From the NCBI RefSeq assembly GCF_033807715.1, contig NC_084599.1, positions 33,563,660 to 33,627,659 of the forward strand: a DNA stretch of 64,000 bases, given 5' to 3'. Shown here one piece after another: positions 24,547 to 37,735 of this stretch. The position numbers were made by a program, and so were the translations under genes. Position 1 is the stretch's first letter, and every line of letters starts with the position of its first letter. A model generated the notes under the pieces. The model did no database searches. It was not told where the DNA came from and worked only from the letters and a program-made list of their open reading frames with translations. Source of the stretch: Cololabis saira (lineage: Eukaryota; Chordata; Actinopteri; Beloniformes; Belonidae).

Positions 24547-27500
24547 GCACATCATGACTTTACCTAAGCAGTACTTTATCTTATTTAATCATGACTAATA
24601 GTGGAGTAAAATTCAAACTTGGATCAAATAGCTGATGAGATATGTGATCTTTTTCTTGCTTTGTGTTTTAGATCATAAAACATCTGGCATCTGGCAGCAG
24701 AATCATGGTTTAAATAGCTGTAGTATCTAATAAACTGTTGCATCTATGTAAAACATTCATCCAGTTAAGCCTTAACCGTACTGAGGAATATGTGTTGCCT
24801 GTTTCTAATTTTTGAGTTTTCAGTGTATTTGGTCTGGTGGTTTAGGCACGAACACTACTTGGTTAAGTTTAGTAAAAAAAAAAAAAAACATGCTTGCAGA
24901 TGTCAGTTTTGAAAAATCAGGCATGATCTGTTTTAAATATTCTTGGACATTATTGAAGTGACTGAGGTTCTGCAGAATCATTAATGCCATGTTAATGCCG
25001 AACAAGCAGCTACGGTCCAGTTTAGTTATTAAAACCAACATATGTCACCTTTCACAGCTTTATCTGTCCATCTGCCCCAACACACGGCTATTCATCTGTC
25101 TACTACCCCCCCATCATGACATTTCCTCTGTTGTGTCTAAAGTTCACAAGCGACCATTTCTTTTTTTTTGCTCATTCGGCCCGTAAAGACAACCGTTCTT
25201 GTTTCCATCAAACAAAAATGGGACTCGGCAGCCTTGCATAAATGCTGTCATACAAAACTTGCTCATGTGTAAATTTCCTTTACTCTGCTCATCATCTTCC
25301 CGTCCTAACCCCCCCTACCTCCCCGCCGCTTGGATCCCGCTGCTCTACAGATCCAAGTCCAGCTGCCTGACCCTCCAGAACTCGGCCACATTCCACGAAG
25401 TGAGCACTCTTTTAGTAATCTCATTTGTTTTTAATCATGCCGGCAATGTTTAGTTTTGTTTTTGTGAAAAATTCATTTCTGGAAGAGAGTTTTTCCATAA
25501 TATGATTAAGTCTCAAAATGTTTTTCCTTCTATGATATGATTAAGTCTGGAAAAGGTTTTCCATTTCAAATGCATGTGTTTTGTCAGAACGGCTGGCCTT
25601 TGTACTAAGTATTTGAATCATAGAGTGTGTGACAGTAATGGGATTATATATGGTAATCGTGGGTGAAACCTTCCATGTTCCCAGCACTCTATATGTGCTG
25701 TAATCCACGAGCCCTCGGTTCGCCCAGCGCAGCGTTATTAAACCAGCTGTGCCTCCAGAGGTTGCAGCTCAGAGCATGATGCTGGGGCACCTTGATGGAT
25801 TCGGTATGTTATTAGGGGAGACACGGGGTGTTCTCCCCCCCCCACCTCTGCGGGTGTGCATGCCCTTATGTATATGTATTTGAAAGGCCATGAGTTTGTG
25901 TGGCAGAACGTGGCATAAAATACGGCACGACAGACTCTGCGCTTGGTGTGTGTCTGGAAAGATCAAGCAGCTCTGAAGAAGTTTGACGCATTTGATGTTA
26001 AAATCAAATCTGCCAGTTTCTATACTCTGGCATGTCCCGTAGCCTGTCTCATTTTCTTCGACATACTTTAATTTGTCATACAATATAATGTAAACGCAAA
26101 AAACGTGTTTTTGTCATTAAAGCGCTAAAGGCTGCACAGAATAATCTCCATTCACACATGCATGCAATCTCATTTCCAATTCTTCTAGTTTTTTATTTCA
26201 CAAGTTGCATCACAAAGACATGTTTCCACGGAGATCCTCAAAAGCTCCTCAATGCACCCAACGGCTGCATTGTCGTCGCCCTCTCACTCAACCCAGGACT
26301 GAGCACCTTTACGTCGCGAGCCAGCAGCTTTGCAGGCTTATCAACTTTGACACTATATTTAGTGATTTTTAGACCTCTAGCAACAAATCTGGCCACTTTC
26401 TGTTATTATTTGGGACTAATGTGAAAGCATCTATCATTTTCACTAATTTCTCATCGAGCTGCTGGTGCGCTCACTCTAGCTCCGCACTTTAACAAGCCTA
26501 TTCTTCCATATATGACATTTTATTGCTTTGTTGTTTAGTTTATATTATGATTAAACAAATGGCAATCTAAATGTCTTTAAGAGGCAGTGGAAGACTTTCA
26601 GTTATTGTCATTTATTGCTTGAATTTTCACTTATTTTGAGAGTACTTGGGCATCCTTTAATCTTCAGTTTGTTTGATTAGTAGTTTAGTGCTTGATGCCT
26701 GTACCTGCAACAATCAGTAGTATTCTGATTGATCAGTTTGATGAGGTATGAACAGGCCTAACTGCTAGAACACTGATTGTTTTTTTTTGCTTTTTTCTCT
26801 CCATGCCACGGCATGGAAAACGGAAGAAAAAAAAAAAATCAAAGTCAACCACTTGTGTATTTGGAGGTTGCGGTTTGGTTAAGAGTGCTGTATGTTTGCA
26901 GATGTTTAGTTCGAGGGTGAACGCCTGTCGTAATGTGAGCTGAACTCAAAGTAAAGGTTGAAGTCCTTCCTTTAGCCCATCTTTGGAGTTTTAATAACCC
27001 AAAGAAAAATATTTGATCCGCAGAGGCACAAGCATCAGAAACATGTTGACATGTTTCATACACGCACATTTTTAATTTTCTTTTCCCTCGGTCTAACAGA
27101 GGGGAATTATAAACCTCTAGTGGGAGAATAAATGAAACAAAAAGGACCACCCATGGTCTTAACGCCCACTCTGTCTGTCTCAGTGGGGCCATGTGGAGGA
27201 TTTTCTCTTTTGGCTGGCATATACACAAGCTCTTCAACTGTCACCAATTTCGACCAGCGTATACAACGCTCTGATAAGTTAGGTCGTGTCTCATGTGTTC
27301 TCACAGACGTATGCAATATGTCTGTTAACACGTGCACGATACGCGAAACCCAAATACAACATCGTACACTCAAACATACAATCCCCTTTGCAAAGCACCT
27401 TGTTCCATATTTGTCAATCGGCTGACCGCGGCTTTCGAGCGACTGCTTGGCTCCCATGTGTTTGGCAGGGCGAGTGCACAGTGTTGCAGCATGGCTCTAA

Positions 27501-27655
27501 ATGCAGACATGTGGTTTTGGGGTGCATTTCAGTTGCAAAGCATTCAACCATCACCAAATTTCACTGGAATCATGAAAAACAAAAAGCTTTGGTCACATCA
27601 CAGCAGCCCACAAAAAAAAGCCAATGTCTGAGCTTTATGAAGGAACGGTGTTTGC
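24547..27655. other. Unique sequence, no confirmed gene
   Basis: About 3.1 kb. One stretch at 25351-25399 resembles a small exon (separate entry). The rest shows only incidental frames. Confidence 0.5.
25351..25399 (+). other. Possible 49-nt exon (weak)
   Basis: A C-rich pyrimidine tract ending TGCTCTACAG precedes 49 nt of balanced, GC-richer sequence, followed by GTGAGC, a consensus-like splice donor after GAA. One frame reads SKSSCLTLQNSATFHE without stops. I do not recognise the protein. No neighbouring exon is visible, the exon is very short and such splice pairs arise by chance, so this is only a pointer. Confidence 0.15.
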
Positions 27656-27660
27656 CAAGT

Positions 27661-27674
27661 CTGTGTGTGTGTGT

Positions 27675-27724
<50 letters not shown>
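27661..27724. repeat. (TG)n microsatellite
   Basis: About 32 TG units with one CTG interruption; it creates spurious Cys-Val and Thr-His frames on the two strands. Confidence 0.95.
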
Positions 27725-27727
<3 letters not shown>

Positions 27728-27729
27728 GA

Positions 27730-30700
27730 ATACTGAATAAGAATAGGCCTTTTTTCACTATTGTTTGAGGAGAGTTGCATCTAATAAGTTTTTCAGTACG
27801 AGTTTCTCTACTACTTATTAACTTATTAAGAAAAAGATGTTAAATCAATGTTGTATTATGGTCAAAAAGGTGGATTTTTTTTTATAAGTTTGATGATGGA
27901 TTGGTGGATCAACCATCAATCAATCATCCAATTCTAATGCCAACGTGTAATCAATGTTGAATCATCGATTCTGTTTGTCCCAGACCAGGTTTCAACGTGG
28001 ATTCAATGTTTCTGTCTAACCATATTTCAACATTTATTCACTCATATTTTGCTATCAGGGTACAGTTTGTTGCTGCAAAATAGACAAGGATGATTTATGT
28101 TTTTAGAAATGAGATCAGTTTTAAACCCAAATATATCTGGTATCATGCGGTAAGGCAGAAAAAAAAAGAAGCTATATTTCATCAACAATTTGCTTTTTTT
28201 CTTGACAAATGATGAGAATAATAAACAACCCCTGAAACTGTTGATGCCTGCAGAATAATGGAAACATGAGTTTGTTGCTACCTGTCCTGTCCACACAAAC
28301 AGATATTTACATGAACCTCCACTCAGAATTAAGTTAAACCCGGTATTAACCACAATTCCTGTAGTTAATAAATATCAGAAAGGAGAGGGAAGCAGCGTCT
28401 TGTGTCTATGCAGCTTTTGTCTTACACTCAAGTGCTTTACAGAAATGTACATTCATATGCTAATGATGTTTTCTTCTATATTTTTGGCTCTGCTTTGTTC
28501 TTTGTGCGGCCTCCCATCCCTGTAGCTATAATCATTACAGAGACGTGGGTTTTGCAGTCAAGCATAGCTGAAATATCACCACACTGGTGAGCAAACAAAC
28601 ATAATGCATCAGCATGTGGACTAGGCCTGAACCAATGATGCCTTTTTGTTTCATCTTGCCTCTAAATCTCCTTCCCCTTGTGTCTCTTTTACCATCTTGG
28701 ACCCTCTTTTCATCTTTGTTTAAGACCTCCGTTTTTTCCAGGGTTTCTTTTTCCGAAATGGGCATTATGATCATGTAAGCCCTAATCAAGTGCATGAGTT
28801 TCTGGTTAATGTAAACCATGGACGCAGGGATATATGTGGAGACAATGATGAGGGGTTGTCATCAACAAAGGGAATACAATTCTTACACATGGGGCAGTTG
28901 CACTTCAAATACGTGACTGTTTTCAATTAGAGAGGCGTTGGATATCCCTATCAAGATCAGCAGACCTGTGGGAGGGGAAAAGTCAATCTGTCAGAGCTCG
29001 AAAGGCTGGAAAAAGATTTTTCACATTCCAGAATATTTAGTTAATTTAAAAGTGTTACTAGCGAAGCTAAATGTTTATGATGTTTATCGACATTGTGTGC
29101 ACTTTTTGTTGGGAGTCTCTCGCCTTCATTTCTTCAATCTTTCAGAAAAGATTTTTCCTTTTTAAAAAAAAAAAAAAACAACAAAAAACGAACTAAACAT
29201 TCTGGGATGTACTTGAAAATTGTAAAACTGGTCAGATTTGAGTTCAACATAATGTTCCAGCCTCGTTCCTCTTCGAGTGTCCGCTGCTTTTTTAGGTGGG
29301 ATCCACTCCTTCATATTTCAAAGCTTGGCCTTTCATGGAAGTGGCGCAGTAATTCCACACTGTGGTAAAGAAATGTTCATAGATCTTTTAACGTAGCTTT
29401 TCTTTCAGTTCTAATGGATAGATAATATAAAACTGTAATAAATGAGAGTAAAGATGTTAAAAAGCAAAACACCTACCTATGTGCAGGTCTGGGGCTGAAC
29501 ACACGTCTTTTGAAGCTTTGTCCATTTCCATGGCGACCAAAAGCTAAAACAACAAATAAATGCTTAACCACTGAAGCCTAAAACAGTCAGTTAAGTTTAC
29601 ATTATTTCAACATTTTTCTTTATGTATTGGCATTACTTATTATTAGTTGTTCACTTTCACATTCTTTAAGCATTTACAGCACGGCCACAGTAGCCAAGGA
29701 TGGCAAGAGAGGTTACAACAATACTAATAAGAGTAGGAAAGTGAATCATCTTGGAGGAGTTTAATAAAAAAAAGCATAACGTTGAGTATAATATCACCAA
29801 AGCCTCAAAGCTCTAGACTGTTGTGCACACGCAGGGCAAGTCATGCTGACTTTCCAACACAGCAGCTTATGCATGCTTGTGTTGCCAAATTCTGTCTCAA
29901 ATCCCTTCTTTCCTTTTTATGTCAAGTTTCATCTCAAGAAGCAACTGGGCCATCTTCAGATCTCGAGAGAGACAGACATGCCTCGATAAAACTTGCATAC
30001 AAGTTATTTTCTGTCATAAACACTATTTATAGTCTTTCCCTTATTGTTTTGACGTTGAAGCAAAAAACTAGTTATATTACAACCTGGTTTGAGTCAGAAA
30101 ATGCTATTGTGGGGGATTTGGCTGAAGCGTTGAAGAAGCCCAGTCCTGCGACGACGAGGCTCAAAGAGTGGTGGGCGTACCGGAGTGCAGATTCAATCTC
30201 GGCTCTGTTTGGTTTTGCATCGTCTTAGTTTATTGACATTTGCTGTGCATGCCTTACACAGCGCAGCGTGCTGCTCATAAACACACACACTGCTGTTTTT
30301 GTTGGAGTCCGAGGCCTCAGACCTGCAGTGTGTCACTGTGACCATCGGGGGGGTTGGCGGGAGAGACCAGGTGCATTGTGTCCCTGTGTGTTTGAGTGGG
30401 AAAGAGGCAGAGAGGGAGATAGGCTTGACCTTGTATATGCATGTGGTATTTTTCCCATAATCCCCATTCCCGTCCTGGCCAGAGAGCGTGCCAAAGGCCT
30501 CCCACATTCTTGTTTACCGACCAGAACTGTAGAAAATAAGACTGGCATTAATTTAATGTCATGGTATTTAGTTGTTTTTTTGTCATTCTCAGTCTCCACC
30601 CACGGGACATGTGATGCAGCGTAGGTCACAAGGTGGGTTAGACCTCAGAAGTCCAGGACACATCTTCTCCTGCTAAACTTAAACGTGGCCTCAGCCTTTT

Positions 30701-33700
30701 GGAGTAAAAACCTCAGTCGCATCAAAACCACATAAGGCCACATTTACAACCCACTTCAAAAAAGCTCAGAACCTCCACGATTTAGATGTTGTACTATTTA
30801 CTACTACTTACAAACAGTTGTTATTTAAGCCGTCCCTTTTTTTTTTTTTTTGTCTTCTTTTTACAGGCGTGTTGCCCCAAGCCTCGAGATTGTTTTCTGG
30901 GTTTGTAACGAGACTGAAACCTTTTACTTTTCAAACTCAGGAAATGAGTGTGAGTGAGTTGTAGCTCTGGGTTTAAATGACAGAGTGGCAGCGCGGGATG
31001 ACGGCGAGGCTTTTGACAGATGGGTTGTTAATGAGAGGAGAGCGGGTACTAACGCTAAGGAGCATGCATGGACCTTCAACAAACCTCCTCTGCCTGTGGG
31101 AACGACTGCACAGAAGTGTATCACGATTCATAAATGTTATGAAAGAGGAAGCAGTTTTGTTTTTCATACATTTTCTTTTACTTCAGGACAGATATATAAG
31201 ATGCAGAGGTCTTGTAAAGAGAGGGATACTGTCACATGACAAAAAATATTTTCTTAACTCATTAGGACCTGATGTGAAATGTATGCCTTTGCCTCTGAGC
31301 CCTCGAGCAATGCATGTGTCACATCAATTATTTTAATTTGGAAAAAATATTACCATGCTGGAGTCAAAACTCAGCAATTTACAATGCAAGGTTACCCTCT
31401 CAGATGGTTTAATGTTTCTGGTTACTTAAAAGATTTTAGTGGACAGATTTATGTTTTTCAGAAAACTCCCGGGGTCTTTTTTTTGGGAGGAGGAGGGGGG
31501 GGGGGGGGGCATTTATTAATCAAAACCTTTAGTCTAAATTGCATTAATGTGTTTACACTTCTAACATAAACTGTATGACTGTGTTCTTTAAAAGCCTATT
31601 TCTCTCCGTTGCTGTTTGCCATGGCCTTTATTGCATGATTATAGCATTATTACCCTTTTTTGTTCTTTTCATAATGTAAGAAATGTAATGAATTCGTGGT
31701 CTTAAAAAAGATATTTTGTTCTCCAGACAGATTATCTCACCAGAAGTGGTTTACATTCGACCACAAATGCCTTTTAAAAGTTTCATTCACCATCTTTTAG
31801 ATGAGTCAATCATGAGAAAGGGTCGCAGGCGTGGACATGTCCACCATGTTTCAGCATCTTATATTCACAACTGAGGGATGGAGCGAGGGCCAGTGACGAT
31901 CCCAGACGCTTTGTCATTCACGTGAGACCAAAAGCCCATTGTTGTTTCTGGAGGTTTGAGTTTAGATCATGAAGAAAAGCAGGGATTTCATCTAAGTGTG
32001 GCCACACCTGGTGGTTTTTAAGAAAAGAGCAATGCGCCTCAACAGATTGGGGAGCTGTGCTTGTCCGAGGCGACTAATAGGTTGAGAATCCAAGTGGTAC
32101 ATTAATTCTCCCTTTACTGCTCTGTAAGAAGAACTTACAAGTATCTTTGCATTATTTCTCCATTGTGTTGATCTTTTGTTGTTTTTTTTTTAAAGTTAGA
32201 ACCAATAAACATATGTTTTTAACAAAAAAAACAACAGCTTGTCAACTCTCGAACTGTAAAATTCAAATCTATCATTTCTTATAACGACTTTCATTGTTTA
32301 TTATTCCTCTCTGGATATTACTAGCCGCTTGTTCGCCCTTAAAGCCCACAAACTCCACCCTCCTCTCAGTGTTGCATGAGGTCGTAAGATGTGGACTCGC
32401 AATCAGTTTTATGTTTTCCATCTTTGCAGGGGAATATAATACACACGAGTGATGGCGTCCCAATAATTTTAATAAGTTCCACATCTATTTTTCACCGAGA
32501 GTTGCTCGGTGTGGCACCGTGCAGCACAGATGTTGCACTCAGACGCACTAACCCTTCACGCTTTAATGGTGTTGGTGGTTTTAGGTGTTACAGGGGTGTC
32601 ATCTGTCCCTCTGGCCTTCAGAGAACCCCCGACTGTCGCTCACAAATGTGTTCATTATTCGGCCCTATAAGGGGGAGCAACTGTTATCTGTCAGTGCAAA
32701 TGTTTGTTTGAAACTCGACTGGTAGTCTGCTACAGAAATCTTCCATGTTGGAAAATAAACAATTGAGCTTAAGTATAAGGTCTGTGTGTTCAGTTGATCC
32801 TTTCCTGGAAACTGTTCATGAAAAGAAAGCATAGTCATCTGAAAGGGTGAGGCTGAACCACGGGTGTAGTGCACTGCAGTTTTGAACAACGATAAGATAC
32901 AACTTTATCAGCATTTATTTACTTTCCTGTATATTATGTCGAACCATTTCACATCACGCGTCACACGGATGAAGAGTGGCGTTTCTTACCTGCCTTTTCA
33001 CACCTGCATTGACGGACAGCTAAAGTAGGGGCAAAGCAAATGAAGGATATTTATCTTCTCATTTTGTGGCCTAGACCTTGTATTTGCATGTTATTACTAA
33101 CCCCGCACACCACAAAGTGTCCATTCATGTCTGCCATCCCATTCCTCGCTGCACTGTTTCTCTTCTACACCACTGCCTTCCTTTAAGACCCAGTTCCTAA
33201 AACCACCAAGCCCAAAAGCAATTAGCCGTTTTACTTATCTGCTTGTTGTCCGTGGGTAGAGATCAAGAACTCCCAGATGTAAGTCACTGGATACAAGCTA
33301 CTGATATTTTTTAAATGATTAACTATAGACGGGTAATTTTAAGGTAAAGTGTGGAAGAAACGGACACAAAAATATTGACAAACTGTAGGTCATGTTGTAC
33401 ATCGCCTGTTTTTTCTTTGATTGCATTGCCAGCCGGAGACGGTCAATCCCTAAAAACCTAAATGCCTTCTGAACCATGCACTCCATCCATTCATTCAGCT
33501 TCATATTAGCTCCCCTTCAGCTTCTCCTGCAGGACGTCTGTGTTCATCAATGACTGGCATCTCTGTTTCACTCCATCTCTCGGCTGATGGTGCACGTAAC
33601 AGCTGTCATTAATGAGCCTAAATCTGGCAGCGGGCTGGCCCCTCTTAGCAACTGCCTGTTGGCAGAACCAGTATCTAGTATCTAGTTAACATGTTGGATT

Positions 33701-33830
33701 TAAAGTGCTGAAAACAAGATGCCTTAGAAATGCTGCCCTAAATGAAACTCAACCCATTCCATACAAATATGCACAGGTCCAAGACAGACGCACACGCATG
33801 CCAGGGGATGAATTTGTTTCAGAATTTGTA
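27730..33830. other. Unique sequence, no gene recognised
   Basis: About 6.1 kb without a supported gene. Low-complexity points are a repeated CAATGTTGAA/TTCAACG-type motif at 27840-28030 (probably a degraded minisatellite), poly(A) near 29163, poly(T) near 30838, and a G run of about 20 at 31493-31509. The longest frames (148 codons at 29782-30228) have no recognisable domain or codon bias. Confidence 0.5.
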
Positions 33831-33839
33831 GAAAGCAAA

Positions 33840-34085
33840 GAGAGTATGTATGTATGTATATGTATATATGTATTTGTATATATATATATTATGTATGTAG
33901 ATGTGTATACACAGTATGAACTAGACTTTATTCTTATTCATAAACTAACTTGCATGTTTGAGGGGTTAAAACTTGGCACCAGAGTTAGGTTGTGGTCAGG
34001 TTTAGGGTTAGGGTGCTTGGTAAGGTATGTTAAGGGGCTAGGCAGTGAACTGTGTCAATAGAAAGTCCCCACAGGGACGTTGAAA
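33840..34085. repeat. Low-complexity block: TATG/TA run and degenerate TTAGGG-like repeat
   Basis: TATG/TATA units at 33845-33900 are followed by GGTTTAGGGTTAGGG-like sequence and GTCCCCACAGGGACG. I recall this combination as a common interspersed low-complexity repeat in fish. It is not a telomere: only about two TTAGGG units are intact. Confidence 0.55.
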
Positions 34086-34089
34086 TAAT

Positions 34090-34535
34090 CGTGTGTGTGT
34101 GGTAAGGCCTGCACACTGACTTGCATCATGTGCAACCCACATTCCTCAGTGGTTGGCTCATTCACACGCACGGCCATTTAGCAGTTAGGGTTAGCGCAGA
34201 TGCAATACTTCAACACTTAATGATTCACACGAGTCAAACTAACATCTGAGGAACTGTTTAAGTGTATTAAAATACCAGTATTGGCATCTGTGTCCACAGT
34301 TGCGTGTGTCTGGGCCGACCCCTGGGATTTCAAGTAGGCTCAAAACATTAGCTAGAGAAACCGGTGTGGTGCTTAAGTCACAGGTTCTGTTAAAAATGTC
34401 ATTCATTTATTTTTATTTCATTTAATCCCTGTGCATGAAGGGCAGAAATACATGCTTTTTGCTGTTTTATTAGCGTTACAGAGTCAGTTGAGCTGAAAGG
34501 ACAGAAAAATGTGAAATGTTTGCCCATTGTTATTA
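34090..34535. other. Unique sequence, no gene recognised
   Basis: About 445 bp with nothing recognisable. Confidence 0.5.
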
Positions 34536-34580
34536 GGGCCCGAGCACTGAAAGTGCGAGGACCCTATTGTATCTGTGATG

Positions 34581-34616
<36 letters not shown>
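34581..34616. repeat. (TTA)n microsatellite
   Basis: About twelve TTA units just inside the start of the long repeat; the same position carries such a run in other copies I recall. Confidence 0.9.
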
Positions 34617-34617
<1 letters not shown>

Positions 34618-36039
34618 TCGCCGTAAATAAATTGCCTTTTTGGAGGCCTTAAAATGCTCGAAAACTCACCAAATTTTGCACACGCTTCCAGAGTCGCGTA
34701 AAATTACGTATTTTATGGGCGACAGGCATGGGTCCACAAGAATGGGCTCTATAGCGCCACCTATTTTATGTTTTTTGACGAGCCCCACAATATGGTTTGA
34801 CTTACAGCAATGACCTTTATGTGAGTATTATATTAGACAAAGAGCTACAAAAAAGTCTTTTGGACCCATGGTCTAAGTTACACAGGAAGTCCGGCATTTT
34901 GAACAGAAAATGTCATTTTTCATGAATTCTGATCATTTCTAGGCCTCGTACTTTAACGAACTCCTCCTAGAGATTTTATCGAATTGGCTCACAACTTGGT
35001 TTGTACAATCTAGACACATGGCCGACGCTAAATTGCGAAGCTTTTAAGTTTCTGCCAGAGGGCGTGACCGTAGTGATCCGGCGAAGTTTGAGGTCATTTT
35101 TAAGCTTCGCCATCAAACATCAATTGGCTGTAATTCAGCAATACATGATTTGATGTGGTTGAAAACGTATGTGTATGATTGTAGGCTGAGCCTGAACCCA
35201 TCTATGGTGGAATATTCAGGATCGGTTGTAGCGCCACCTGTTGGCACCAGGAATTGTCATGTCTTCTAGTATGCATCTGTGCTCCAAACGAGATCAGTTT
35301 CTTGATCTCAAAGTTGGTCAGATAAAAGGTAAGACATTGACGATGAGTGACAGTGAAAACTGTAAGTTTGTGTCAAAGGGCGTTGCCGTTGGAGGTTGTC
35401 AAATATCGGGGTCTCGCCATGAACATAAAAGTTGTTGTAACTTAAACATAATTGGTCAGAATGAACCCAAATTCAATACATTTAATCGGGCTTGCATTCT
35501 GAACAAGTGGATATGACAATCTTGGATGAACTCCATAGCGCCACCTTTTGGTCAGGTATACATTTTTCATCAAATTATGTGCTTTAGTTGCTGTTTGGTT
35601 TATCCAATCTTAAGCAAATTGACACATTTGATTGGCAGTAGGTCCCTTGTTGACCGTGTCGCGTATCGTGGCCGTAATTTGAAAGGAATTGGCATTTTTA
35701 TGTCACTCTGTATTTCTGGTAAAATATTAATTAAAAATCAGAGATTTTGTGTAAGGAAAATTAAATGGCAGTTTCAGATAGCTTACAACAGTACTAAAAA
35801 ATCATACACTGGAACATATTATTTTCTGAGAACTCCGTCACTCTAAAAATTAAAAAAATGAACTAATAACATAAAAAGCTATGTCTTTGTCACAAAATGT
35901 CAAAATTGACATCCGACTTCATAGATATGTTGTTTACTATAATGAGAAAATATCTTGTGAATTTCATAAGCCTGAGTGGGACCGTTGATTTTCTATTAAT
36001 ATTTATCTTAAATTCACTGGATTCTTAACTCTGACTGAC

Positions 36040-36250
36040 TGCCTGCAGCGGGTGACAGCCAGAGGAGAGTAGAGAAAGGAGGGGTGCTCCCGCGGGGGAC
36101 GGAGGGAGGGGTGGAGGGTGGGGGGAGGTTGAGGGGGGGGGCTTGTTATGCGCGCGCATCTCCCGCGGGGGGGCGGGGCATTGGAGCTGACGTTCAGCGC
36201 GGCCGCCATCTTGGATAAGGTACCGACGGCCATCTTGGAGAGGCTGGCAG
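36040..36250 (-). promoter_or_regulatory. GC-rich promoter-like block with paired YY1-type, NRF1-type and GC-box motifs
   Basis: A sharply GC-rich island in AT-rich surroundings. It contains CCCGCGGGGG twice, TGCGCGCGCATC (NRF1-like), GGGGCGGGGC (Sp1 GC box), TGACGTT (half CRE), and two YY1-like sites GCCGCCATCTTGG and GGCCATCTTGG 30 bp apart, at 36200-36240. The YY1 sites on the minus strand read CCAAGATGGC. The class of motifs is well known in vertebrate promoters; function here is inferred only from their cluster. Confidence 0.35.
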
Positions 36251-36751
36251 AGATTTAGTTATGAAACAGGACGCTGTCACACATTAAAAATACGTACTTT
36301 TATGCTGAAAGACTTTGTATTATGCTATTTTACAAAGACATGGTATGGAATATTGATAAATGTATAAATTAATTAATTGTATAAAGAAACAAGTTTGATT
36401 GTTCATTTGAATTTATTTGAAGGGGAGAGGGGTGTGTTGTTGTATTTATTTATATATATTTATTTATTTATTTGAGAGTGAGAGTGAACTTTGTAATATT
36501 ATAAGTCCTCTTGGCTTACTATTCCTATCCGTTTTTCATTGACTGTTTTTTGTTTTTTTTTATAGCAAAAGGTGCAAATAAAAATATACACCGTCGGAAT
36601 TCGGAAACTGATGATTATTTCTTCATCCACTGCATCTTTCATCCACTGGTGCGTTCAGGGACAATTGGAATTTACTCAATTTGGCGAGAATTGACCATTG
36701 TGGTTTCTCCTGTTTACTGGTGTGATGAGTGATATCTAAATATTGTAATCT

Positions 36752-37099
36752 TTAAAGGAGCTTGAGGCTCCTTTTAAGAAATGAGACTCTCTAGCGCCAC
36801 CCTTCACCACGACGGCCGTCGGGGGTACTGCAGCCAACAGTGAAGCCGGCACGGGAGAACGGGGAGAACGCGCATGCAGCGTCATGTGACGTCACATCCG
36901 CAGGACAGCGCGGGAAATTCCGGGCACAATTGCAGCACATTTTGCAGCACACAGCCTGTTCAAGGCAAAGGACAGATACGCTAGAGGGCTCATTCTTTTT
37001 GGTTTGGAACGCTTCATCTGACATTATTACTAGAAAACTTAAAACGTATACACATTTTTTTCATAAATCCTGCCTCAATCCTGCCTCATGCTCCTTTAA
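36752..37099. mobile_element. TTAA element nested in the long repeat
   Basis: 348 bp, TTAAAGGAGCTTGAGGC at the left and GCCTCATGCTCCTTTAA at the right. Orientation is opposite to the full copy at 18691 (the GACGGCCGTC end comes first). TTAA at both ends is the presumed target. Non-coding. Confidence 0.85.
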
Positions 37100-37306
37100 T
37101 TACCAACTTCATCTAATTAATGTTTTTCATCTAACCTCAGTAGTGTGAGATATTGTTTCAATGGGAAACTGCACACAAACTCAGCGGCGGTTGGTGTTGT
37201 TTTTCCTATGGGCAAGCCAGGCCTGGCGATAAATTAGATTTTTCATGGTTTGCATTAATGGGCGTGGCCTAACGGCTCAACAGCGCCCACTAGAATACTT
37301 TTCTCT

Positions 37307-37735
37307 GCCATAACTTTTGAAAGGTTTGACATAAAGAGTCGTGGGTGGTATCATGGGACTCGGTATTGAGTCCTTGACCATAATTGGCGAAAATTAGCCC
37401 CGCCCCTTCTTCTGATTGGTTGTCCCGATTTTCTGCTATAACTTTTGAATGGTTTGACATAGAGAGTCGTGGGTGGTGTCATCACATTCTGTATGGAGTC
37501 CTTGACTTTCATTGGCCTGAATTAGCCCCGCCCCTTCTTCTGATTGGTTGTCCCTTTTTTCTGCTATAACTTTTGAATGGTTTGACATAGAGAGTCGTGG
37601 GTGGTGTCATCACATTCTATATGGAGTCCTTGACCTTCATTGGCCTGAATTAGCCCCGCCCCTTCTTCTGATTGGTTGTCCCTTTTTTCTGCTATAACTT
37701 TTGAATGGTTTGACATAGGAAGTCGTGGGTGGTAT
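37307..37735 (+). repeat. 128-bp tandem repeat, about 3.3 units
   Basis: Units start at 37307, 37435, 37563 and 37691, each at GC(C/T)ATAACTTTTGAA, giving an exact 128-bp period. Landmarks are AGTCGTGGGTGGT, GAGTCCTTGAC and CCCCGCCCCTTCTTCTGATT. The fourth unit is partial. Middle units are nearly identical and the first is more diverged, indicating recent unequal expansion. Confidence 0.95.

Noticed and set aside
27286..27780. 146-codon frame ending in Cys-Val repeats and Thr-His frames on the other strand
   Set aside because: Driven by the TG microsatellite; no domain in the remainder.
29782..30228. 148-codon plus-strand frame
   Set aside because: Starts at a non-specific codon, has no recognisable domain, and its composition is like the surrounding non-coding DNA.
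33990..34030. Interstitial telomere
   Set aside because: Only about two TTAGGG-like units within a known kind of degenerate repeat.
37307..37735. CRISPR-like array
   Set aside because: Contiguous 128-bp tandem units with no unique spacers, in eukaryotic DNA.
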